Source of the DNA: Bacillota bacterium
GTDB taxonomy: Bacteria; Bacillota; Clostridia; Acetivibrionales; DTU013
NCBI GenBank assembly: GCA_023411575.1
Contig: JAEYOP010000059.1
Location: forward strand, 1-23,738
Length of the DNA stretch: 23,738 nucleotides
Direction: 5' to 3'
Shown here: piece by piece, positions 8,525 to 16,309 of the stretch
Layout: each line of letters opens with the position of its first letter
How positions within the stretch are numbered: position 1 is the first letter of the stretch
Notes under the pieces: generated by a model
What the model saw: the letters and a program-made list of their open reading frames with translations, nothing else
The model's database searches: none
Told to the model about the DNA's origin: nothing
Made by a program: the position numbers and the translations under genes

Positions 8525-8711
8525 CCTTGTTCCTTCCTTTTATTATCAGGGTAATAGTATAAGGATAAATAGTATAAGTGTGAATTCTCAAATTTATGAC
8601 CCCGAGGTAAAAAATTTATAAAAAATCTACAAAATGCTATGTAGTTTTTGCAATGGATATTGTGTAACATTTTATTATAAGCTATTAACCTTTCACACAG
8701 GGAGAATAACA
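8525..8711 (+). promoter_or_regulatory. AT-rich intergenic region with direct repeats and possible promoter
   Basis: An 11-bp perfect repeat AATAGTATAAG occurs at 8553-8563 and 8568-8578. Three tandem units of about one helical turn follow: TAAAAAATTTA, TAAAAAATCTA and CAAAATGCTA (8608-8639). A candidate promoter is TTGTGT (8660-8665), 17 bp, TATTAA (8683-8688). The repeats upstream of it could be regulator sites or simply AT-rich low-complexity DNA. The region suggests the importer genes have their own regulated promoter besides read-through. Confidence 0.35.
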
Positions 8712-9659
8712 ATGAAAATTCACCGTAATGATGCACGGGCCCTTCAGGATCGGTATGTTCCGGCGGGGGCCAGTCTCGGCACAAGATTTAAAAGAACCAA
8801 GGCAATCATGGTGTTGCTTATACCCGGAATCATCTGGTATCTGATCTTCCGATATATTCCCTTGATTTTTACCGGCGTGGCGTTTACGGATTTCGGGTTG
8901 AAGGCGGACGTTCATTTTGTCGGGCTGGAAAATTTCCAGCAGTTGTTTACCTCGCCCGGATTCTGGGGCGCTCTGCGGAATACCCTGCTGCTCAGCTTGT
9001 ACAATATGCTGTTCTACTTTCCGCTTCCGATCATTCTGGCGCTGTGCATGAACGAACTGGCCCATGTCGCCCTGAAGAGGGTCGCCCAGTTTATCGTGTA
9101 CATACCCCACTTTTTCTCCTGGGTGGTCGTCGGTTCGATTTTCGTCCTGGTGCTTTCGCCCAGCGAAGGAATCGTCAACAACATCATCCAGAGCCTGGGC
9201 GGCGATCCCGTTTACTTTATGGCGGCGCCCCAATGGTTCCGGAAAATCCTGGTAGGTTCGTATATCTGGAGGGATGTCGGTTACGGCACGATCATTTACA
9301 TCGCAACAATCGTCACCATAGATGTGGAGCTGTATGATGCCGCGACGGTCGATGGTTCGGGACACTGGGGAAAGCTCTGGTACATAACCCTTCCTTCGCT
9401 GAAAAGTACGATTGCTACCGTATTGCTGTTGACCCTTGCAAGGATCCTGAACATCTTTGAACAAGTCCTGGTTATGTACGGTCCTACCGTACAGGAAGTC
9501 AGTGAAACCCTGGCTACCCTGTCCTATACGGAAGGCTTGCTGAACAGCAATATAGGCTACGCCACGGCAATAAGCCTGTTCACTGCGCTGGTCAGCACGC
9601 TGCTGGTAATCGGCTGCAACGCGGTAAGCAGGAAATTCCTCGACGAAAGCATCATATAA
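8712..9659 (+). CDS. Carbohydrate ABC transporter permease, LplB/YteP type
   Basis: A 315-residue membrane permease of a CUT1 importer, first of a permease-permease-binding protein set. A polar N-terminus of about 25 residues precedes the first membrane segment (around MVLLIPGIIWYLIF), and five further segments follow. The EAA loop reads ELYDAATVDGSGHWGKLWYI then TLP. A late VMYGPTVQEVSETL stretch is typical of the LplB group, whose known members move complex oligosaccharides such as rhamnogalacturonan fragments. The start at 8712 has GGGAG 7 bases upstream; the open frame extends to 8634 but those residues show no ribosome site. The next permease starts 48 bp downstream. Confidence 0.93.
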   Translation: MKIHRNDARALQDRYVPAGASLGTRFKRTKAIMVLLIPGIIWYLIFRYIPLIFTGVAFTDFGLKADVHFVGLENFQQLFTSPGFWGALRNTLLLSLYNMLFYFPLPIILALCMNELAHVALKRVAQFIVYIPHFFSWVVVGSIFVLVLSPSEGIVNNIIQSLGGDPVYFMAAPQWFRKILVGSYIWRDVGYGTIIYIATIVTIDVELYDAATVDGSGHWGKLWYITLPSLKSTIATVLLLTLARILNIFEQVLVMYGPTVQEVSETLATLSYTEGLLNSNIGYATAISLFTALVSTLLVIGCNAVSRKFLDESII

Positions 9660-9707
9660 GAAGCAAGAAAACGGAGCAAAGTCTTACAATACTGAATTTT
9701 CAAGGCG

Positions 9708-10565
9708 GTGGATGATTTGTACAAGAATAGTATAGGCAGAAAAATATTCGTATCGATCAATGGACTTTTCATTCTGGCGGTGTGTGCGGCGATCCTCATC
9801 CCGCTCCTCATGATCGTGGTTACCTCCCTGTCTCCCGACGAGGTGATCGCCGGGAAGGGGTTTGTCCTGATCCCTCAAGGGCTGACATTTAAAAATTACA
9901 TAGCCATTTTCAACAGCGGATATATGCCCAGCTTTTATAACTCCATTTTTGTAACCATAAGCGGGACCTTCTTCTCCATGGCCATGACCCTTGTAATGGG
10001 CTATGCGCTTTCCCACAAGCAGCTGCCCGGCAGAACGGCGGTTATCCGCTTTGTCGTCGCGACCATGATGCTGGATGCCGGGATTATTCCGTTTTATATG
10101 GTCGTAAGGTACCTGGGCATGATCGACAGCTACTGGTCCCTCATTATTCCTTCGGCGATTTCCACCTACAATCTGATCCTGATGAAGAACTACATGGGAT
10201 CGATCCCGGACAGCCTGCTGGAATCGGCCAGGATCGACGGATGTACGGAGATGGGCATCCTGATCAAAATCGTCATTCCGGTTTCTATCCCGATCATCGC
10301 CGCCGTTACCCTGTTTTATACGGTGGCCCACTGGAATACCTACTACCAGGTGGTCATGTTCATAAACGACAGTAAAAAATACACGCTGCAGGTTTTATTG
10401 CGGCAGCTGATCTTCCAGTCCGAATCCGCGGTATCTTCGGTATCGGCCCTGAACAACTTCAAGATGGCGGTCATGATCATGACCATGCTGCCGGTACTGA
10501 TCCTGTACCCGTTCATCCAGAAATACTTCATTTCAGGCATCATGCTCGGCTCCATCAAGGGCTGA
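9708..10565 (+). CDS. Carbohydrate ABC transporter permease, LplC/YtcP type
   Basis: A 285-residue partner of the preceding permease. First membrane segment at about 15-38, EAA loop LLESARIDGCTEMGILIKIV then IPVSIP, the AHWNTYYQ motif after it, and the GSIKG end that marks the LplC/YtcP branch. No ATG is available at the start. I give GTG 9708; TTG 9717 in the same frame is also possible because AAGG and GGTGG lie closer to the right distance for it and homologues usually begin only a few residues before a K-I-F stretch. Seventy-six bases separate it from the binding-protein gene. Confidence 0.9.
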   Translation: MDDLYKNSIGRKIFVSINGLFILAVCAAILIPLLMIVVTSLSPDEVIAGKGFVLIPQGLTFKNYIAIFNSGYMPSFYNSIFVTISGTFFSMAMTLVMGYALSHKQLPGRTAVIRFVVATMMLDAGIIPFYMVVRYLGMIDSYWSLIIPSAISTYNLILMKNYMGSIPDSLLESARIDGCTEMGILIKIVIPVSIPIIAAVTLFYTVAHWNTYYQVVMFINDSKKYTLQVLLRQLIFQSESAVSSVSALNNFKMAVMIMTMLPVLILYPFIQKYFISGIMLGSIKG

Positions 10566-10590
10566 CGGCGTGTGCCGGCGCAAAACACGT

Positions 10591-10615
10591 ATTATAACAG
10601 GGAGACCTGTATAAT
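10591..10615 (+). other. Intercistronic hairpin with GAGA tetraloop
   Basis: ATTAT-A-ACAGG pairs with CCTGT-ATAAT around a GAGA loop (a GNRA tetraloop) with one bulged A. No T-run follows, so it is not a terminator. It lies between the permease gene and the strong ribosome site of the binding-protein gene, a usual place for an mRNA-stabilising or processing hairpin that raises binding-protein output. Confidence 0.55.
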
Positions 10616-10641
10616 TAATATCAATAAAATGGAGGGTGTTT

Positions 10642-12345
10642 ATGAAAAGGTTATTGTCATTCGTTCTATGTATCGTCTTCGTGCTGTCCGTCGTCATTCC
10701 CGCTTCAGCACTGCAAGCGGTACCGGTCAAATCGATCAGCCTGGGGCAGACCAGCATTTCCCTGGAGGTAGGAAAATCCTACACGGTGAATGTAAAGTTC
10801 AACCCGGCCAACACGACCCAGAAACTGCTTTCATTTTCTACCAGCAACAAAGCGGTCGCTCTCATTGACGCCAAGGGCAACCTGACCGCGGTCGGCGCCG
10901 GAAAAGCGACTGTTACCGTTGCCAGCCAGTCCGACAAGAGCATTTCGGCGGTCCTCAACGTAACCGTAACAAAAGCGGAAAAGGTGAAACTGTCCTTCTG
11001 TCTGGCACAGACCGGATGGGGCGGCGAGGCGGTCGATCCCGAATTGATGAAGGATGTTCAGCAGGTCATTGAAGAAAAGACGAATACGGAACTTGAAGTA
11101 ATCGCACCTCCGATGAGTACTTACAATGACAAGCTCAACGTTATGCTGGCATCGGGCCAGATCCCGGACGTCTACGCGATCCGGAAAGCCATGGACACCG
11201 TGCAGGTATATGCAGCCAGGGGCTATACGATGCCTTTGGATGAACTGATCAAAACAGCTCCCGAAATCACAAGCCAGGTCAACAAGACCTTCCTGAACTA
11301 TCTGCGGGTAGAAGGAAAGCTTATGGCCGTTCCGATGTATGTTCCCCTGTCCAAGGTTATCTGGCTCAGGAAGGACGTCGTCAACAAATACGGACTGAAC
11401 CTTTCCACAACGCCGACCACGGATGAGTTCATGACTGAAATGAAGAAGATCGATTCCAAGAAGTACATCCCGTTCGCATTTGCAAAGTTCCTTGACAATC
11501 TGCCTTACTTCTTCAATCCCTTCGGCGCGTACTACGGAATCTCCGTAAAGAACGGCAACTACTATGACGGCTTCAATACCCCCCAGGCCAAGCAGGCTCT
11601 TGCATACTGCGCACAGCTGTATAAGAGCAAGATATGGGATGCGGAATTCCTGACCAACGAAAACGCGGGCGTCAGGGAAAAGCTTTACACCGGCAGGGCA
11701 GCTTCCACGCTGGACTATGCAAACAGGTACATCTTCTATTACAGCCAGAGCGACAGGATCGGCAAAGGCACCGATTTCGTGCCGATCTACGAGCTCAAGG
11801 GACCGGATCATGTCGGCGGCAATCTGTATGAAGCAATACAGGATGCTCTGGCGATCTCCCCCAAGTCCAAGAATCCGGAAAAGGCTCTGGAAGTAATCAA
11901 GTACTATGTTTACACGGAGGAAGGCGTAAAGCTTAGAAACCTCGGTGTAGAAGGCCAGCATTACACCATCAAGGAAGGCACTATCACTCCTACGGACAGG
12001 GCCACCAACTCCGGTTACAAGTGCGATATCAACGGTTTCTTCCTGTATTTCCCGACCATCAGCGATTTCGGCTTCAAGTGGGATGCCGCTACCGAGAAGA
12101 GCCTGTCCCAGCAGTTGTTCTACAACAAGGAAGTCAACAGCCACCTCGGACCGAAATATCTTATTCCCGGCGGCAAATCGGACATTTATGACAAGCAGCT
12201 GCCGGCATACAAGAAAAAGATCGATGAAATTTCCGCCAAGATTATCACGGGCGCCATATCGGTCGATGACGGATACATTGACTACGCCGGATTCTGGAAC
12301 AGCATCAACGGAAAAGGAATGCTGGCGGAGCTCAACAAGAAATAA
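10642..12345 (+). CDS. Sugar ABC transporter binding protein fused to an N-terminal BIG2 domain, non-lipoprotein
   Basis: A 567-residue secreted binding protein for the LplB/LplC-like permeases just upstream. Residues 1-23 are an ordinary signal peptide ending in ASA with no lipobox cysteine at the cleavage region. Residues about 28-110 form a BIG2 (bacterial Ig-like) domain: VPVKSISLGQTSISLEVGKS at the start, then SFSTSNKAVALI and a V-GAGKATVTV strand. The binding-protein fold (LplA/YtcQ branch of COG1653) starts at about 115. The start has GGAGGG 5 bases upstream. Gram-positive importer binding proteins are normally lipid-anchored; here the Ig domain may hold the protein in the wall instead. 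Last gene of the plus-strand operon, ended by a strong terminator 20 bp later. Confidence 0.92.
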   Translation: MKRLLSFVLCIVFVLSVVIPASALQAVPVKSISLGQTSISLEVGKSYTVNVKFNPANTTQKLLSFSTSNKAVALIDAKGNLTAVGAGKATVTVASQSDKSISAVLNVTVTKAEKVKLSFCLAQTGWGGEAVDPELMKDVQQVIEEKTNTELEVIAPPMSTYNDKLNVMLASGQIPDVYAIRKAMDTVQVYAARGYTMPLDELIKTAPEITSQVNKTFLNYLRVEGKLMAVPMYVPLSKVIWLRKDVVNKYGLNLSTTPTTDEFMTEMKKIDSKKYIPFAFAKFLDNLPYFFNPFGAYYGISVKNGNYYDGFNTPQAKQALAYCAQLYKSKIWDAEFLTNENAGVREKLYTGRAASTLDYANRYIFYYSQSDRIGKGTDFVPIYELKGPDHVGGNLYEAIQDALAISPKSKNPEKALEVIKYYVYTEEGVKLRNLGVEGQHYTIKEGTITPTDRATNSGYKCDINGFFLYFPTISDFGFKWDAATEKSLSQQLFYNKEVNSHLGPKYLIPGGKSDIYDKQLPAYKKKIDEISAKIITGAISVDDGYIDYAGFWNSINGKGMLAELNKK

Positions 12346-12363
12346 ACCGGAACCTATTTTTTC

Positions 12364-12401
12364 AAAAGGGCTGTCTCAATTTTGAGACAGCCCTTTTTGT
12401 T
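12364..12401 (+). terminator. Strong rho-independent terminator
   Basis: A near-perfect 16-bp hairpin (arms 12364-12379 and 12382-12397, core AGGGCTGTCTCAA) ends in CCCTTTTTGT. It closes the operon that begins at 3832 and isolates the next operon, which therefore needs its own promoter. Confidence 0.93.
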
Positions 12402-12441
12402 CGAAAAGCGTTCTTGCTTTTTGAATCTTTGCCATAATCGT

Positions 12442-12481
12442 AAAAAGATGATAATATTTAAACAAAGTAATGAATTGTCTC
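12442..12481 (+). promoter_or_regulatory. Shared direct-repeat activator element, copy 1
   Basis: The element contains GATGATA, then TTTAAACAAA (12457-12466), then ATTGTCTC (12474-12481). One base later the -35 hexamer begins. The same order of blocks, the same contact with the -35 and the same core spacing recur at 18627-18666 (plus) and 18576-18615 (minus). This copy is the most diverged, with small length changes between blocks. It most likely binds the AraC-type regulator encoded by this operon, which would make the operon self-regulated. Confidence 0.65.
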
Positions 12482-12482
12482 T

Positions 12483-12511
12483 TTGCCTGCTATATATTCA
12501 CTAAATATAAT
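12483..12511 (+). promoter_or_regulatory. Promoter of the binding protein-kinase-regulator operon
   Basis: TTGCCT (12483-12488), a 17-bp spacer and a perfect TATAAT (12506-12511). The start point is expected near 12518, giving a leader of about 37 bases. Confidence 0.75.
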
Positions 12512-12554
12512 ACGAATGGGTTATGTCCGATACAAAATCAATAGGGGATTCTAC

Positions 12555-13670
12555 ATGAATATCAGAAAAGTTTTAATACCAGCCCTCGCAATGATAATCG
12601 GAATGAGCATGTTTGCCGGATGCAGCCGGAAGGAATCGGTAAGTATAGCAAAAGCCGCTTCCGCTTCCACAACGGATGCGGCAGCGAAAAAAACCGCACA
12701 AGTGGCGGAATCCGCGGCGGCAGCTGCAGCATCGGCCCAAATAAAAATATTGACGGTTTATTCTTCCCATGAAGCGGACATCATCAATATCGGTGTGAAG
12801 GAATTCCAGGAAAAGACCGGAATCAAGGTTGATACTGTCGCGGCAGGAACCGGTGAGCTTTTGAAGAGGATTGAATCCGAAAGCGGAAACCCTCTTGGAG
12901 ATGTTATGTGGGGTGGCGGAGCCGACTCTCTGAGCGCATTTTCCCGGTATTTCGAAAAGTACGCTTCTCCGGAAGCCGCCGGCTTTGACCCGGAATATGT
13001 GGATGTAAACGGCTTTTGGTCGGGCGAATCCCCGCTGCCGATGATCATCATGTATAACAAGAACCTGGTTGCAGAGAAGGATGTTCCCGCCTCCTGGGCG
13101 GATTTGCTGGACGCGAAATGGAAAGGCAAGATCGCTTATGCGGATCCGAACAAATCCGGTTCGGCCTATACGATCCTGTGTACGCTTCTTACCTGTTTCG
13201 GCAGGGATGACGGCAAGGGCTGGGATTTCGTAAAGAAATTCTATGCAAATCTGGACGGTAAATTGTCCGGCAGTTCATCTGCCGTTTTCAAGGGCGTTGC
13301 AGATGGAGAATACGCTTTGGGACTCACTTTGGAGGAACAGGCAGCCAAGTATATGAAAGCCGGCGCCCCGGTAGGAATTGTTTATCCGGCGGAAGGTACG
13401 TCCGCTCTTCCTGATGGCATTTGTATCATCAAGGGCGCGAAGAATATACAAAACGCAAAGCTTTTTGTGGATTTCGTAATCAGCAGGGAATGTCAATCCA
13501 TATTCGCCACGCAGCTCAATCGGAGGCCTGTCAGGTCGGATGTCGCTCCTCCTGCAGGAATGGTACCCCTGAACGAGTTGAAGCTGATCGATTATGATTC
13601 TGTCTGGGCTTCCGGCCGGAAAGAAGCCAATCTGGCCAAATTCAAGGAGATCATGGTCGGAAAGGAATAG
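12555..13670 (+). CDS. AfuA/PgtC-like substrate-binding lipoprotein without a transporter
   Basis: A 371-residue surface lipoprotein with lipobox MFAGC (Cys23) and an Ala/Ser-rich spacer to about residue 64. The binding fold begins at IKILTVYSSHEADI and has the family stretches FQEKTGIKVDTVAAGTGELL, GDVMWGGGADSL, and VPASWADLLDAKWKGKIAYADP of the COG1840 (Fe3+/phosphonate/sugar-phosphate/phosphoglycerate) group. I see no adjacent Tyr pair of the kind that binds iron in FbpA, so a phosphorylated or other small anion ligand is more likely; this is inference. The start has AGGGGA 6 bases upstream; the open frame runs further up without a ribosome site. The next genes are a kinase and a regulator, with no permease, so it probably serves sensing. 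Confidence 0.9.
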   Translation: MNIRKVLIPALAMIIGMSMFAGCSRKESVSIAKAASASTTDAAAKKTAQVAESAAAAAASAQIKILTVYSSHEADIINIGVKEFQEKTGIKVDTVAAGTGELLKRIESESGNPLGDVMWGGGADSLSAFSRYFEKYASPEAAGFDPEYVDVNGFWSGESPLPMIIMYNKNLVAEKDVPASWADLLDAKWKGKIAYADPNKSGSAYTILCTLLTCFGRDDGKGWDFVKKFYANLDGKLSGSSSAVFKGVADGEYALGLTLEEQAAKYMKAGAPVGIVYPAEGTSALPDGICIIKGAKNIQNAKLFVDFVISRECQSIFATQLNRRPVRSDVAPPAGMVPLNELKLIDYDSVWASGRKEANLAKFKEIMVGKE

Positions 13671-13707
13671 AAGCGAGGCCGGGGGCCAAAGATTGGGGGA
13701 CAAACAG

Positions 13708-15498
13708 ATGAAACTGCTGAAATCCAGGCGAAGTTTCTTTTTCAAGCTATTGGTATCCTATTTGTTGATCGGCGTACTTCCCGTAGTTACACTTGGCATT
13801 TTTGCCACTGTGTTTACTTACACCCTGCCGATCAGGAAGCTGGAGAATCAGTCGCTGAATATGGCGTATAAATCGCTGGACAGCCTGGAAGTGATGCTGA
13901 ACGGATACATGGAGACCCTGGAGACCTTTGCTCAGGACGATATGGTCAGAGATGTTCTCGTGTCTGAAAGTGCAGGGCAGGAAGACGTGAAAATCATATA
14001 TCAGAAGATGTACAAGCTTCTGTCCGGCAAGGTTACGGATTCGGATCTGTATTTGATGAGGGGAAACGGGGACTTCATCATAACCACCATACCGGATAAC
14101 AAAATGTATGATGCGAAGAATCAAAAGGGCTGGGGGATCTTTCGAAAGTTGGACGAAACAACAGGTGCGTTTGTCTATCCGAACCGCTATACCACCATGT
14201 ACGGGAAGAATATAGCGCTTTCCGTAGCAAAAAGAATCGTCGCGGGCGGTAAAACGGCGGGATACGTGATTCTTGACATCCCCAGATCTACTGTGGAAAA
14301 GACTCTGACCGCAAAGGGCAACCTTTTGGACATGAATTATATGATCATGGACGACAATTTCTATATCATGTACGACGACCTTCTAAAGGAAGAAACGGTA
14401 GAATTCTTCCAGCTTGATTTCCGGCTGCAGCTTCTCAAAAAGAATGAAGATAGCAGGATTGTTACGATCAAGGACAGGTCCAGCCTCCTGTGCAGTCTGA
14501 AATCCAGGAAGAGTGATATCATCCTGCTCGCAGAGGTACCGGTTGAAACGATCCTGCAGAATAATAAATACATTGTGCTTATGACAACCCTGATGCTTGC
14601 GTGCTCCATCATCCTTTGCTGTGTATTGACGGTTTTCTCCACCAGGAAGGTATCGAAGCCGATCAAGGAAATTGTCCGTACCATGGAGAAGGTGGAAAAG
14701 GGCGAGATCAACGCGAGGGTGGAAATACCGGAAGGCGATGATGATGAAATCGCATACATGGCACGCAGATTCAATGAGATGGTGGAGAACTTGAACGACC
14801 TGTTTCACAAAAACATGGAGAAGCAGGACCGATTGAGGCTTGCTGAAATAAAATCCCTACAGGCTCAGATCAACCCGCACTTTCTTTATAATACGCTGGA
14901 CAGCATCAAATGGCTGGCGAAGCTGAACGGTGTTGATGAAATATCCGTGATCGTCTCCAAGCTGGGAACCTTACTCAAAAATAGTATCAACAGCGATGGA
15001 GACCTCGTTACGGTAGGAGAAAGCATGTACTTGATAGATAGCTATCTCTCGATCCAAAAAATCCGGTTCGATAACAAATTCGATGTTATTCTGGATATCG
15101 ACGAATCCATTATGAAGTGCTTGGTGCCTAAACTGGTTATACAACCTATTGTTGAGAATGCCATTGTTCATGGGATCGAAAACAAGATCGGCCGGAGCGT
15201 GGTCAGAATTACCGGCAAAAGAGAAAATGATCATATCGCGTTTGAGGTCGAGGATGACGGGGTTGGCATAAGCGAGGGGGAGCTGGAAAGGCTCCGGGAT
15301 TCCGTGGAACTGGAAAGCACAAAGGAGAGCATCGGACTTTCCAATATACATAACCGGATAAAGCTTTACTACGGTGAGAAATACGGGTTGGAAATATACA
15401 GCAAAAAAGGGAAGGGAACCCGGGTTCGGGTGACGATGCCCTTAAGCGACGGGTGCAGTCCCGGGGAGGTATTGAATGATACGCGTGGTGATCATTGA
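13708..15498 (+). CDS. YesM-type sensor histidine kinase
   Basis: A 596-residue membrane kinase. Membrane helices at about 11-38 and 288-310 enclose a Cache-like extracellular domain (39-287). HAMP follows at 311-365, then phospho-acceptor His391 in QINPHFLYN, N-box Asn484 in IVENAIVHG, and glycine boxes EDDGVGI (515-521) and ESIGLSN (540-546). The start at 13708 has GGGGGA 7 bases upstream; an open frame to 13594 overlaps the preceding gene and is unlikely to be used. It lies 37 bp after the binding-protein gene and overlaps the regulator gene by 23 bases, so the three are made together. It may read the ligand state of the binding protein, as in the XylFII-LytS pair of clostridia. Confidence 0.94.
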   Translation: MKLLKSRRSFFFKLLVSYLLIGVLPVVTLGIFATVFTYTLPIRKLENQSLNMAYKSLDSLEVMLNGYMETLETFAQDDMVRDVLVSESAGQEDVKIIYQKMYKLLSGKVTDSDLYLMRGNGDFIITTIPDNKMYDAKNQKGWGIFRKLDETTGAFVYPNRYTTMYGKNIALSVAKRIVAGGKTAGYVILDIPRSTVEKTLTAKGNLLDMNYMIMDDNFYIMYDDLLKEETVEFFQLDFRLQLLKKNEDSRIVTIKDRSSLLCSLKSRKSDIILLAEVPVETILQNNKYIVLMTTLMLACSIILCCVLTVFSTRKVSKPIKEIVRTMEKVEKGEINARVEIPEGDDDEIAYMARRFNEMVENLNDLFHKNMEKQDRLRLAEIKSLQAQINPHFLYNTLDSIKWLAKLNGVDEISVIVSKLGTLLKNSINSDGDLVTVGESMYLIDSYLSIQKIRFDNKFDVILDIDESIMKCLVPKLVIQPIVENAIVHGIENKIGRSVVRITGKRENDHIAFEVEDDGVGISEGELERLRDSVELESTKESIGLSNIHNRIKLYYGEKYGLEIYSKKGKGTRVRVTMPLSDGCSPGEVLNDTRGDH

Positions 15499-16261
15499 AG
15501 ATGAAGTGCTGGTAAAAAAAGGGCTCATGCTGACAACGGACTGGGAAAGCTTTGGGTGCGAGGTGGTTGGAGAAGCGTCCAACGGAATAGAAGGGGTCGA
15601 GGTCATCACAAGGCTCCGACCGGATATTGTCATTACCGACATACGCATGCCCGGGATGGACGGGATACAGATGATTGAGGCGCTCATTAACAAGGTCGGC
15701 GCGGAATATATTATTATTTCCGGATACAGTGAATTTGAATATGCAAGGCAGGCAGTCAAGCTGGGCGTAAAGGACTATCTCATCAAGCCGATCAATGACG
15801 ATGAACTGGCGGATGCAATCAAAAAGGCCTGCAATTCCGTTCTGGACAAACACAAGATCAACCGGATCGAAAACAGGATCGACGACATCACTGACAGCAA
15901 GGTCATGCTTTTCAGGGAGTATCTTCTGGATGGCGCAAAGACGAGCAAATCCTATTATGTGGAGAAAATGATCAAATACATCTGCGACAATTACCAGCGG
16001 GACATCAATATAAAGGATGTGGCGGACAGCCTTGCCATTAGCGAAAGCCATATATCCAGACTGTTCAAATCCGAGGTGGGCTATACCTTTGTCGATTATC
16101 TGACGTATTACCGGATCAAAAAGGCGATTTGCTTCCTGCGGGATCCGGATGTAAAAATATACGAGATCGCCGAAAAGATCGGTTACAAGGATCAACGGTA
16201 TTTCAGCGTCATTTTTAAAAAGCTTGTCGGAGTTACGCCGAAGGAATTCCGGGAGACCTGA
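15476..16261 (+). CDS. Compact response regulator, receiver plus AraC DNA-binding domain
   Basis: A 261-residue regulator. The receiver (1-122) has acidic E8/D9, phospho-acceptor D55 in ITDIRMP, S82 in IISGY and K104 in LIKPI. A short linker of about 40 residues leads to two helix-turn-helix motifs of the AraC family (about 163-261, with ISESHISRLFKSEVG and IGYKDQRYFSVIFKK). It lacks the long middle region present in the other regulator of this window (575 residues). Translation starts inside the end of the kinase gene with GGGGAGG upstream. It is the best candidate to bind the direct-repeat elements at 12442, 18576 and 18627, because those lie at its own operon and at the next genes to the right. 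Confidence 0.93.
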   Translation: MIRVVIIEDEVLVKKGLMLTTDWESFGCEVVGEASNGIEGVEVITRLRPDIVITDIRMPGMDGIQMIEALINKVGAEYIIISGYSEFEYARQAVKLGVKDYLIKPINDDELADAIKKACNSVLDKHKINRIENRIDDITDSKVMLFREYLLDGAKTSKSYYVEKMIKYICDNYQRDINIKDVADSLAISESHISRLFKSEVGYTFVDYLTYYRIKKAICFLRDPDVKIYEIAEKIGYKDQRYFSVIFKKLVGVTPKEFRET

Positions 16262-16309
16262 GACCGGAGAGGGTTCGAAACCGCCGCGAAGCGGATCGTA
16301 TGGAAGCTC
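16262..16309. other. Short convergent gap without clear terminator
   Basis: The regulator gene and the chemotaxis gene end tail to tail 48 bp apart. A 4-bp stem with a 3-base loop (CCGC/GCGG) is present but no T-run, so transcripts from both sides may overlap. Confidence 0.4.

Noticed and set aside
10831..12144. 437-codon minus-strand frame opposite the BIG2-binding protein, and similar long antisense frames at 669-1691, 1749-2681, 2669-3526, 6602-7522, 15209-16195 and 16850-18367
   Set aside because: All lie exactly opposite well-supported genes, have no family signature and start without ribosome sites.
12483..12554. Upstream extension of the AfuA/PgtC-like gene to 12483
   Set aside because: That stretch is the core promoter itself; ATG 12555 has a good ribosome site and begins a proper lipoprotein signal.
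16262..16309. Terminator between the convergent regulator and chemotaxis genes
   Set aside because: Only a 4-bp stem is present and no T-run on either strand.
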